64,000 bases of DNA from Pyrenophora tritici-repentis (lineage: Eukaryota; Ascomycota; Dothideomycetes; Pleosporales; Pleosporaceae), in the NCBI RefSeq assembly GCF_003171515.1, contig NC_089394.1, positions 3,224,001 through 3,288,000 on the forward strand, in the 5' to 3' direction. Made by a program: the position numbers and the translations under genes. Position 1 is the first letter of the stretch; every line of letters starts with the position of its first letter. This document shows positions 20,828-31,700 of this stretch, piece after piece. The notes beneath the pieces were generated by a model, which did not search any database, was not told where the DNA came from, and saw only the letters and a program-made list of their open reading frames with translations.

Positions 20828-22709
20828 CTATTCAACTCTTCTTCGTCGCACTTTAATTACTACATGTCGTGGTGGGACATTTTTGTCAACATGGACTAAA
20901 TTCTGAGGCCTTTTTTCAAGTGGTTGGATATCATAGTTATGGGTGATATACGCGACGATGAGCTTAAGTATGTGTGCGGCAGAGAATCGCCCAGGACTAT
21001 TAAGCAAATGTCAGTATATAGGCAATGAGTGTGAAACGTTCATAGAGTGTGACCTGTCCAAGTACGGAATTGAATGATTGAGAATAACATCCAATCGCAC
21101 TGAATCAAAGTAGAGCCACTCACCATGCGTGGCGGCCATGCCCAAAACTAAGGAACGTCTTGTTCGTTGCGACCATCAACGAAGACATCCGCTCCTTAGA
21201 GGCAACATCAGCGGATATGCTGCGTTGTTCCAGCTCCAAAGTTTCATTTCCTGCAACGAATCGGAATGGATCGTACGTTTCCGGATCTGGATAGAATCTC
21301 TCGTCAAAGTGAATATCAGTAGGAGAAAATCCAATCCAAGAGCCTTTGGGTAAATGTTGACCATCCGGCAGCTTCAGTCCGTCTTTCTGTAGGACCTCTC
21401 GTTGTCGACTCCGCACAGCTTGCGGATTGAGACGTAGGGTTTCTCGTATCGCACTATCAGTGAGTCGCAGTTTGTTTACACTGGCCCAGTCATCCCAATC
21501 CTTCTCAGCTTGGAAAGCCATTTCAGACTCTTGGCGCAGGGCCTCGTAGTAACGTAGCTCAGGCTTTGAGCTCAGCAAATCGAGCAACATATTTGCTAAG
21601 GCCACGGATGTAGAGTCTAATGCTAGGACCTGCACGAAAGTTTTAGAGCCTGTTTTCCTGCAAGTAGTGTCTGTCTGCACTAAAACGCTTCAATACCGAC
21701 AAGACAAAATGAAGAATGAAAATGATATGAAAAGAGAATGGTACTGACAACGATTAAGAATCTCTCCGCAGCGTCCTCCGGAGTAGTAAACGCAGTGCTT
21801 TTAGCTTTCAAAGCAGCAGTAACCATCCATTTGATAAAGTTGTCTGGCGACTCACTGCTAAACGCAGGATCCATTATTTCTCGCCCTATATTTGACATGG
21901 ACTCGATAATCATTGGCAAAACAATTTTCAATGCTCTTGTCTTGTAAAGCTTGTAGGGTAGGCTCATCAAGAGTCCCAGAAGTGGCCGTAGGAACCAGGG
22001 CACATACCTCAGTGCGAGAGAGCCTTTGGCCCATGAGGAAGTCATCGCCCTCATGGCTGATACGTACTTTTCACTGCGACATAGGGGCAGGCCTACCAGA
22101 GGACGCGAATGAGATCTAATGACTATCGTTTCCACGGCCTCAATAAGGTTGATCTCGACCCACGAATCTTCAGTCCCCATTGTCGCATCAATGCTTCTAC
22201 GTATTTCGTCAGAGATATCAGAATGCTGTTTCAGAATGTTCCTAGTTAGATCTTTACGAATCGTCTCGGTTATCACAGGGTCTGGCTTCGTCATCAGATT
22301 GGTCATATGACGAAACCCCAATTTCTCGTTGTCAGCCTGCCGGCCCAGGACGGTATCTGGCAGCTGCAACATCCACTGAACATGATCAGGTGGCAACATA
22401 ACTTGCGGTTTGAGGCCGGGGTCAGGAATGATAAAAGGTTGGCCCTTTCTGCTGTACTATACAACGCGCGTTAGAATGATTCGTGTGGATTCAGAAACGA
22501 CCAACCTTCGTATAGCCATCGATACGAGTACGATCACCGTTGGTGAGCTCACGAATACATGCTCTTGTCCTCGAGAAGACCTCGTCCCGGCAACCTACCC
22601 ACGGTAGAGTATCGGGAAGCTGCGGAGTGTGTTTTGTGGACCGCAGAAGATAAAGACAGGTAGCCATCAGAAGTACCAGAAAAGCAGTAGTGCCCAGAAC
22701 GAGTTCCAT
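20828..22709 (-). CDS. Cytochrome P450 monooxygenase (P450-1), four exons
   Basis: Exons on the minus strand by my reading: 22709-22506, 22456-21749, 21629-21124 and 20996-20828. Introns have GT...AG ends (GTTGGT/TATAG, GTCAGT/GTGCAG, GTGAGT/AATAG). The N-terminus is a membrane anchor (LVLGTTAFLVLLMATCLYLL) for the ER. Motifs: YSRKGQPF, an I-helix region ALDSTSVALAN in which the usual acidic-Thr pair is altered, IRETLRL (ExxR), PETYDPFRF, and FGHGRHACPGRF for heme binding. The heme Cys codon is split by the last intron (TG|T), so an intronless reading misses it. The family resembles fungal P450s that oxidise terpene or NRPS intermediates. As the leftmost cluster gene it probably oxidises the peptide product. 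It ends at TAG 20828-20830. Confidence 0.85.
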
Positions 22710-22972
22710 GATCGTTTGGTAGATAGGTTTACTGTATAATATAGCCTATATGCAATAAGAGAGATTTTCTCATCTGAAAGCTTCGAGAGCTATACTTTAT
22801 AAAAAAGATAGATAATAGAACTTTTACTAGTACAAATAGGCCTTTCTAAGAATAGCCAATAGACATCAACCTTGGTAGAAAGGATTTTACTATATAATTC
22901 TACGAAACGAGATAATTTAGCCCCTAGGTATATTACTACTATAATAAGTTATGTCTAAGTAGTATTTAGCGA

Positions 22973-23076
22973 TTGGAGGATTGGAGGAATGGAGGAATGG
23001 AGGAATGGAGGAATGGAGGAATGGGGGAATGGAGGAATGGAGGAATGGAGGAATGGAGGAATGGAGGAATGGAGGA
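22973..23076. repeat. Minisatellite, 8-bp unit AGGAATGG
   Basis: About 13 tandem units with one AGGGGGAATGG-type variant and GATTGG edges. Confidence 0.9.
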
Positions 23077-23544
23077 TTGTGTTACTGTCTTGGCGCGCCC
23101 AACGAGCCATTCCGGCCAACGAGCCACCCAACGATAAGTTGACGATAGAAAAATGAAGCTGTAGACGCCCACACAAAATCTGCTGTCACGAGATTTTCTA
23201 ACGTATTGCTATATAGAGCCTTGCGCATTGATTGTGTAAACCCAGAAGTACCATGTATAGTCACGTGGTTACTCACTGACTAATAACATTGTATTTAAAC
23301 TTGCTCCTATCATGATATACAGAACAATACACGACACATATTATATGCACAACTGCTTACATATATATATCAGTGGGTTCTTGCCTAATTTTGGGAGTGT
23401 GTAACTAAGCAGGAAATAGCAGTTCTTGCGGAAGGGGGCGCAGCCACCTGGAACAAATGCGACTGCAGATAAGTAATCCGCTTTTCCGATGCGACTTCTC
23501 TGAGCTTTTACAATAGTTTTGGCGAAATTCACTGTCTAACTATT

Positions 23545-23689
23545 TAAAGTCTGTCCCCATGTGACGAAAAACCCTGTGTGCCGAGAACGACCAACCGGAT
23601 CGCAAAGATGACACACTTCTCTTGGACCCTCGTAATCCGATTGGTCATTTTCAGCACACAGGTTTTTCGTCACATAGGGACGGACTTTA
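23545..23689. repeat. MITE-1 copy
   Basis: Starts TAAAGTCTGTCCCCATGTGA and ends GTCACATAGGGACGGACTTTA; the arms fold back on each other. Confidence 0.85.
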
Positions 23690-24321
23690 TTGGCTTGAGT
23701 TACAAGGCAGTTACAAGTCATGTTTTTCCATTCCACGTCATTACCAGTGCTGTCCGGTTCCAGCATAGCCTAGCTCTGGCTAGTTTGAGCTCCCTGGTAG
23801 CAATGACAGATTAAAGCTAAAGCCTAAATAGCAATGTAAAGACAAGGAGACAAGATTTGACCTCCAAGGCTAGACGAGAAAAAGGAAGCCCAGCTAAGCC
23901 ATCAATGATTCTTCTCTCTAGTTGCAAACTCTGAAAAAGAACCCCTCCTTCACCCCTCGGCTTTTTCCAACCAGCATAGTTCCAGATTGATTGAGCACCT
24001 TATATTCTCTTTTGGGATTAGGCTAGCCTTACGTTATACACGCCGAAAGTATCTTGACGACAACCTTCTCGACATTCAGATCCGGCGAACCCCAGCGAAC
24101 GCACCAAAAGCGAACAGAACACCATAAAAAGGACTTTTTCGTGATAGATAATTTACCACGGAGTATCTCTTGGGGCTATAGTCACTAGCCTTGAATTTTT
24201 CAAGGCTTACGATTTTCTGCAGGCCAAGATATCTTATGCCGAATGCGAAATAGACTCTGGCACAACAACGGTCAACAGGCAGACCGGTTTCACATCAAGG
24301 TATCGAGAATACTACCTCACC

Positions 24322-25189
24322 ATGAAGATCCTTTGTCTTCATGGAAAAGGCTCCAGTGCGAAAATATTCAAGTCGCAGACAGGTACGTGTCTCTGTTTTG
24401 TTCTTATCGAAAGCTTTTAGACATAGGTTTGGTTAATTCATGAGGGAAACAGCTTCATTCAGAAGGAAACTCTCTAGCCATCCTATTTTATTCGACTTCG
24501 TAGACGGGCCTTGCCAATCAGCGCCAGCTGCCGGAATCGATATTTTCTATTCCCCTCCTTATTATCGCTTCTGGACTGGAGATTCTCCGGCAGATATACA
24601 GGCAGCGCACTCTTGGCTATTGGATCTGATCGCTCGGTCAGGCCCTTATGATGGTGTAATGATGTTCTCTCAAGGCTGTGACCTTATCTCCACTCTCTGG
24701 CTCTATCATCGAAGAGCATCTCCAGGAACACCTTTTCCGTTCAAAATAGCAATATTCATTTGCGGCTCGATATCCTTGACAGTTATTGAAGACATAGGAT
24801 TTAAGGTACCAGACGAGGCTTGGCAAATATCTGAGAGATGTCAACAATCCCTCTTTGCACAGTCGACGTCTTCTGCGATCCTTGCCGGAGGACAGGACAG
24901 ATGGGCCTGTCCCGTTCTAGCTAACACTGAAACTGTCCACTCTAAGGAAGAAAGCCTAATTTTTGGGCTGGATTTTGCCAAAATACTGCCAGACTTCCTT
25001 CTTCCAATACCGACGGTACATATATATGGGTCCAGAGATCCGATTTGCCCATCTAGCATGCAGCTAGCCAAACTGTGTGAGCCGAGGTTCAGGAGACTTT
25101 ACGACCATAAGGGTGGGCACGAAATACCTCGACAAAACGATGTCTCTGAAGCGATAGCTGAGCTAGTAGAGTGGTGCATTTCAGCATAA
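24322..25189 (+). CDS. FSH1-type serine hydrolase (alpha/beta fold), two exons
   Basis: Exon 1 is 24322-24382 (MKILCLHGKGSSAKIF), exon 2 is 24453-25189; the 70-bp intron has GTACGT/AACAG ends and a phase-1 junction. The protein of about 265 residues is typical for the family. Catalytic triad: Ser in MFSQGCDL (~93), Asp in GSRDPICP (~215), His in KGGHEIPR (~243). The N-terminal LHG loop supplies the oxyanion hole. FSH hydrolases in fungal clusters act as esterases or thioesterases; since the neighbouring NRPS has no release domain, this one may free or trim the product. The TAA stop (25187-25189) lies in the first bases of a MITE-1 insertion, so the original C-terminus may have been longer. 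Confidence 0.85.
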
Positions 25190-25331
25190 AGTCTGTCCCT
25201 ATGTAACGAAAACCCCCGTGTGCCGAAAATGACCAATCGGATTACGAGGGTCGTAGAGAAGTGTGTCACCCTTGCGATCCAATTGGTCATTTTCGGCACA
25301 CGGGTTTCTCGTCACATAGGGACGGATTTTA
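25187..25331. repeat. MITE-1 copy overlapping the FSH hydrolase stop
   Basis: TAAAGTCTGTCCCTATGTAA at the left mirrors GTCACATAGGGACGGATTTTA at the right. The left TA is the first two bases of the stop codon. Confidence 0.85.
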
Positions 25332-26060
25332 CCCTTCGAACATGCTCAGAACGCAGCATACGGGGCGCAACCCCCGCAGCAGCCACCATCATGGCCTCCG
25401 TATCGGGGGAAACGCAAAGGGAAGGGGGGAGGGCGCCATTACGAACTGGGTAGGTGGGCGAACATTTTGTTGTTAATGTTGTCGCTGCTGCTGCTGTAGT
25501 AGTAGTAGTAGTAGTAGTAATAGCAGTAGTAGTAGAAAAGTTATTACTGTACTTAGTAAGCAGTACAGTTGTTCCGGCCACATGAGATAATGTGCACTGT
25601 CTCTAATTACTGAACGAATTACACTCTGAGGCTCCGCCCGTCGGAAGATCTTGTAGGCCTCGATCCCTTCATTTTGATGTTACAAGTAACAAGAAGGATT
25701 CTCTCCTTGACAAGTGACGAGATGGCTGAAGGCCTATGGACGCCCACGTCAGAAGGTAATGATCATCGCGGGGCTCTGATCATCCTGTCCCTTGGGACCC
25801 CCAGTGGTTTCCCAACCATTTGTTGTCATACCTAGGGAGAGGGTATCCTTCCTGCTGTTACTACAAGTAACTTACTTGTAACAGGAAGGTTGTGCAGTCG
25901 CGCGTATTCTGAGAGGTTGGGCTTGCGGAGGCGTCTCAGCTCAACAACGGCGTCAGCTATTTCCCTAGAGGATCTCTCGTAACTAGTAGGTGCTCTGGTA
26001 CGTCGTGGCATTTTTCTGCGTAAAAAGATTTGTATTTCTTGCTGTAGAAGTTTACGAATA
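25332..26060. other. Intergenic stretch, no gene seen
   Basis: Holds a (TAG/CTG)n microsatellite at 25482-25534 and a CAAGTAACTTACTTGTAAC-type small inverted repeat near 25862-25885. Otherwise nothing recognised. Confidence 0.5.
25482..25534. repeat. Trinucleotide microsatellite (CTG)n then (TAG)n
   Basis: GCTGCTGCTGCTG is followed by about a dozen GTA/TAG units with a few interruptions. Confidence 0.9.
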
Positions 26061-27890
26061 ACGTGGTTCACAAGCGAGTCGGCCACTTTGCACCGGCGCG
26101 TTAACTTCAAGACATTATAACAGACTTTTATCACAGTTAATAAACTATTGCGATATGCCAAATTAATTATTAGAATCGCCACTATCACTTGCACTATCTA
26201 TCTCAACCGCGCAGGTACGAACGTTATGTCCAGTCTGGCTGCAACGCCCGCATCGCCTATCTCCTCGCACCCTCTTCGACGCACTCTCACCACCACCACG
26301 ACGGCTATCTGCCTGTTCAGCTAGTACTTCTTGTACCTCACCAATATTGAGAGTCTCTTCTGTCCGTACGTATCGCCGCTTACGGCTCTTACGCTTTGTT
26401 GCTGTATCTAGAGCGGCTTCAAGGCTACCTACTTTCTCGCGCAGTAACACCATCTCATGTGCTATCTGTTGCGCACCTTTACTAAGCTGCGCGATCTTTT
26501 CGTCAAGAGAACTTGCAGAAGACCCAGGGCGGTTTCTTACTCTCTGTCGAATAAGAGTACTTTGAGCCTCGACTTCGCACGCGTTGCGTGGTGTCTGCGC
26601 CTCCCAGGTAGCTGCCCGTTGTGGTGATTGTTTTGGCGTCTGCACCACCACATCAAGCTTTGATAGCACAGCCTGTGGGTCATGTGGAACTAAGCCAGCG
26701 GCTCTAAACCCAGCTTGGATGTTCTCCTTCGTGATAGACTGCTCGAAAGCAGCCTTAAAGGCTGGTAGGAAGGTCTCCTTACTGATATAGTTGGTGCGGT
26801 TGCGTGCCAAGCTCGAAACAGCGTCGCCGTACTTGCGCTTCAACGGCGAGAAGCAGGCGACGTCAAGGGACTGTAATAGATGAGACGAGTGCGCAGGCAT
26901 ACAGAGAAGAATAATATCCTTCTCCTTGCAAAGATCTTGAAATTCGACCGAGCAGTGGCTCTCATGGCCGTCGATAATGAGCAGTCGATACCCACCTACA
27001 GTATGCCTCTTTGTATGGGTATCAAAGTGCTCTAACCAGGCAAGAGCAAGCTGATTGTTCGTCCAGCCATTAAGACTAACTTCAAGAACCCAGTTGGTAG
27101 GCAGGTCTTTGAACCAGACGTCGATAAGTACCTTGCCCGCAAAGATAATGAAGGGGGGTAGCTGGCGACCCGACGCGCCCACGCCTTAGAGCACAGTAAC
27201 CCACTCTCTGTTGCCTGGCTGTATCCGCTTCTTTTTGCCATATCCTTCTGAGCCTATGATAACTAACTGTAATAAAATCTTGCCCATCATAAAGCTAGTT
27301 TCATTAAAGTTGTAGATATCGTCGTCCACAATACCCCACTTCTGCTTTATCGTCTTGACTAGATCAAACTAGCGCTGGATAGCTGCTGGATCTTCGCAAG
27401 CAGCTCGCTAGTGATCATATGGACGGCTCCAGCGCGTACGGAGCTCAGGGGTTCTCTTAACGAAGTTATCGACCCAGTTCTTGCCAACAGGGTTACCCTC
27501 CCGCTCATGTAATAGTTTATCAGCCATTGCTCGAACGTCAGCCTTTGTAGGCGCAAATCCTCGCGTAGACTCTTCAAGAATACGCCCAACTATAGCCTCC
27601 TCTTCTAGCTTAGTAAGACGCTTTGAGTTGGCTTCACAATCGCGTCGTGAGCGCTTTCCAGCGCGTCGGTCTTGAAGAGTAGTTCGAGGCACGTTATAGA
27701 TAGAAGCAGCACGTCTTTGACTTTTAACACGTTTTGATTGGATATCAAAAAGCGCAATTTGAAGATCTAATTCAGAATATAAAGTTTGAGAGGTGCGTTG
27801 TTGAGTCATTACGTGCTATAGTGTTGACGTTGACGCGTCGGTGCAAAGTGGCCGACCCGCTTGGGTGGCCGACTCGCTTGTGAACCACGT
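26061..27890 (-). mobile_element. Pogo-B: pogo/Fot1-like DNA transposon
   Basis: Inverted repeats beginning ACGTGGTTCACAAGCGAGTC (left, 26061) and its complement (right, ending 27890) are flanked by TA (26059-26060, 27891-27892). The right repeat carries two GTCGGCCAC subrepeats, the left only one. A RIP-type damaged transposase fills the interior. Confidence 0.9.
26163..27809 (-). pseudogene. Pogo-B transposase with CCHC knuckle, three in-frame stops
   Basis: One frame from Met 27809 to the stop at 26163 is broken only at 27408-27410 (TAG), 27369-27371 (TAG) and 27186-27188 (TAA). Order: psq HTH (~1-60), Tc5-type DNA-binding region with NWVDNFVKR, DDE_1 core (YNFNETSF near 27300, LLIIDGHESH near 26965, LLQSLDVACFSPL near 26870), a coiled coil (KIAQLSKGAQQIAHEM), and a C-terminal knuckle RRCGRCSQTGHNVRTC. 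The first catalytic Asp is Asn (27303-27305) and the following Gly is Ser; both are TpG-to-TpA changes. Dead by stops and by catalytic loss. Confidence 0.9.
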
Positions 27891-28009
27891 TAGTGATATT
27901 ATTGTTGAGCGTATGTTTATCGTTAAGCTCAGGGGCCCTAAGCTTGCGAGGGCCCATGCGCAGCATGGGTGGCGGGACGCCATCCTTGGGCCCGAGTAAC
28001 TAGTGGGTT

Positions 28010-28153
28010 GATATCCCTTCCTATGTGGCAGAAAACCCGGTGAGCCGGAATCAGCCAATCAAACATAGCATCGTGCCGGAATATCTGCCGACTCTACGCT
28101 TTCATTGGTTGATTCCGGCCCATCAGAATTTCCGCTATACGGGGAGGGATGCT
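28010..28153. repeat. Fold-back element (MITE-like), unrelated arm sequence
   Basis: Left arm ATCCCTTCCTATGTGGCAG...GCCGGAATCAGCCAATCAAA pairs imperfectly with the right arm TTTCATTGGTTGATTCCGGC...GGGGAGGGAT. A degenerate non-autonomous element is likely. Confidence 0.6.
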
Positions 28154-28196
28154 ACTCCTTGTAATCTCTAATAGACAGAGGGTGCCGTTGAAAAGT

Positions 28197-28544
28197 TGTT
28201 GCAGTACAATGCAGTCAATTAAAGTGTAACCGCGCGAGGCAGTCATCAGAGTATATTGTCTGTTCTGTTGTTGGTGTGCTGTCATGGCCACCTTATATGT
28301 AGCCATAATGTTGCAGTACAATGCAGTCAATTAAAGTGTAACCGCGCGAGGCAGTCATCAGAGTATATTGTGTTCTGTTGTTGGTGTGCTGTCATGGCCA
28401 CCTTATATGTAGCCATAATCAGGGTCTATTTACATGACGTATCTCTGATGCTGGTGAGGGGAGAAGGTGCTCATGGAGGGGAGGGAGGAGCGCCAGGACA
28501 ACGCACGTGACATGCGCAATACCCTTGCCTCACAAACCGCAACA
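28197..28544 (-). repeat. Solo LTR, family 2, with an internal tandem duplication
   Basis: A full 236-bp copy (28309-28544) is preceded by a 112-bp duplicate of its first part (28197-28308). The whole block is flanked by AAAGT (28192-28196 and 28545-28549), so it inserted as one unit or duplicated after insertion. Confidence 0.8.
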
Positions 28545-28753
28545 AAAGTCGATTGAAGAAGTCGACGAGACAATAAATAAGCATACCAACACCACAGTAA
28601 TCGTTGTCGGAGATAAGTTGACACGGGAAATAGGAATTGGAGAATCTCTTAGTTTTGTTTGCACATTACCAAGTTTAATAGGAAGCATGTCCGAACGTCC
28701 GAAGCGTGAACCTGTCTCGCGACATAGTGCGTCTCTGCACTTAGGGACGCACC

Positions 28754-31700
28754 TTAAAGCAAAAGATCTTCTGCTGCTGCCAGGGTTGAAATATCATCGG
28801 TGAGGACCTGGGACACGGTAAAGGTCCAATTCTTCTTGCGAGCTTCTTCGACAAGGGCCAGTGCAAGGATTGAATCTCCCCCCAAATCCAAGAAGCTTTC
28901 GTCTACACCTATGCAATCCATGTCTATTTTCAGAACCTGTGAAAAAAGATTCATGATGTTTCTCTCCATAAAGGTCAATGGTTTTTGTTTCTTGCTGGTT
29001 GACATTGTATAGTTGCTGGCTATGTCTTCGGGTAGCAGAGACACTTGCTCTCGTAATCGTTTTCGGTCTATCTTGCCAGTTGCTGTCAATGGGACGTGAG
29101 CGATAGGGAAAACAAATTTCGGGATCATGTACTTAGGCAATGAGTTGCGGAGTCCAATCACAAGATCAATTGACTGCGATCGCATGTCCTCGGTCATGCT
29201 CACAATAAATTCGAGACTTGGGAGATCTGTGACCCTCTCTTGTGCCTTGTCTGCGTACTTCACGAAAACAGCCAGGGCAGATCTAGCCGTATTCCGGAAT
29301 TTTACAATTTCCGCAACAACTTCTGCTTTTCCTAAATACTGTGCCGCATGATATTCAACTTCTCCCAGTTCAATGCGTTGACCGTGAAGTTTCACCTGCG
29401 TATCTTTCCGTCCAATGTACCTCACTGTCCCATCATACTGAAACTGAACCAAGTCTCCAGTTTTGTAGAATGGACCAGTGGGATTTCGTTGTCGAAATCT
29501 TTTGATCCAATTAGGAGGCTGGATAAATGCTGCTCTGGTTTGTTCTTCCTCTCCAAGGTATCCTCGTCCGACTATTGGGCCCTCAATCACAAGCTCGCCG
29601 ACGCACATAATTGGAACGAGTTTTTGATGATCTTCCTGATCAACCACCCAACAAGAACACCCCCCGGGGTATCCAACGTTGCGAGGATCGGATTTGGTGT
29701 TGATTTGCGGTTGGTTTACAGCGGCGAGTGAACATTCAGCTGGACCGTATGTCTGCTTCAACTGTACGTAATCCGCCCACAGCTCTATTTCAGCCTCTGA
29801 AACTGTTTCCCCAGCCAGTAATATTGTCCTGAGCGTTGGAAAATGTTCTGGTATCAGGTGTCTTGCAAAGAATGGAGTAAAACATGCCCAGTTTGCTCGT
29901 AATTGACTTGATGCCTCTCCCAAGTTGTCCCTACGATCCATCTCGGATATGACGCAAACACAGCCACCAGCAACTAGGGTGCTCAGATGCTCCATAACGC
30001 TTGCATCAAAGGCATATGATGAGAATTGGATGACTCTGGATTGCTGATCCATCCCCCACGCTTTAAGCTGCGCTTTCGCTGCTGTACAGAATGACGCATG
30101 CTCAATAACGACTCCTTTTGGTTTTCCTGTTGACCCTGAAGTATAGATAGCATAAAGAGCATTTTTAGGGTTGATTCGAGGTCCTTCAAATGTGTTGTAA
30201 GGTTTGTTCCACTGTTCTGTGCCGTCATCAAGGACGATGACTGTAGGTGCCAAACTTGCGCTCAACAACGCATGTTCAGCCGATGATAGGATGATTCTCG
30301 ACCCAGTGTTACTACAAATTTGCTCTAATCTTCGAAGCGGGAATGACGGTTCCAGTAATACAAAAGCTCCTCCAGCTTTCATAACTGCGAGTATCCCAAC
30401 TGTGGTCCATTTGGACTTATTGAAGCACAGACAAACGAAAGTCTCGGGCTGAAGGCCTTGGGTAACTAGATGTGCTGCCACAGCAGAAGAGAGCTCGTCT
30501 AATTCTTGATATGTGAAAGTACCATCCCATGAGCAAACAGCCTCAGCAGTCGGATTAGTACGGCAATTTTCAAGAATGAGATCGTGAGCACAACAATCCA
30601 CTTTATCTGGCAAGCTTCCATTCCATAACATCAGCTGGAGTTCTTCTTGGGGACATATCAGGTCCAATTCTTTGAGCTGCTTTTGAGGCATATCACGAAT
30701 GTTTTGGAGGATATAGGAGAACTGTTCCAAAATACGCTGCGCGCGCGCTTCTGGCAACAGGTGGGCGTCGAAGATTGCACGAATTTCAATTTGCTTGTCG
30801 TAAATTTGGCAGGACAATGTCAATGGGTAGTCATAGAAGCCCGCGCTTGTACCGGAGTTACTCCATTCCCTCTTGAAGATCTCAGTGTCCATATGTTGCG
30901 GAGACGGCTGGATAACTAATAGATTTTGAAATCTGCAAGCCGCGGAAGAATCAAGACCCAGTTTGCTTATGTTTTGCAGACCTCTTTGCTCGAATGGAAT
31001 CATAGAAGTAGTGTATTCTTGTAGAGCTTGCAAGAGATCTTGCACTGTTTTCTGCATGTCCAATTTTATACGGAGAGGCACCGTTGCGATTGTAGGACCG
31101 ATGATTTTCTCAATGTCAGCGACGGCGCCTTGGCGTCCAGTTACCGTTGTGCCGAAAACAACATCGTCCGATTGAGTTTGATCTGCTATGACAATTGCCC
31201 AAGCTAGTCTTAGCATGGTAGATAGTGTGATATTGCTTCTTTGCGTGGTTTTGAGCGGTATACGATGCTGAATCACTGTGTCCGGGGCAGCAATATAGCC
31301 TTTCGTAGCTGCTTCTGGAAAATTCTGCGCATTCAGGTCTGTGAAACTTGATGTCCAGAATCTGTCGCATGCAGATTTATCCATCTCGTAAACGTATTTC
31401 ATGAACATGTTGAAGTTTTTATTCTCTGGCGGCGCCCCATCGTTATAGTCTGTCTCCACCTGGTTTAAAATCAGCGGAAATGACCATCCATCAAAGATTG
31501 AATGATGCATTGTTAATACCAAATATTTCGGGTTATTGCTGTCAGCTTGTTCTACCAAAGCGAGCCGCACAAGAGGACTACCAAGATGCATAGGCCTCTG
31601 GCCATCCGCTTCCAGGTAACGATCCAGATCATTCTCCGAGTTACACTCTAGGTTCTGCCGGACCACAGCCTGGAACATTTCGTGACAATCTGTGAGAATG

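Larger units (their letters stand above)
22710..24321. other. Intergenic stretch between P450-1 and FSH hydrolase
   Basis: It serves as the shared upstream region of two divergent genes. AT-rich near 22740-22960, then an octamer minisatellite (22973-23076) and a MITE-1 copy (23545-23689). No supported gene. Confidence 0.6.

Noticed and set aside
21120..21680. P450-1 as a pseudogene ending at W-stop before the heme Cys
   Set aside because: A GT-AG intron of 127 bp restores the Cys and a full C-terminus.
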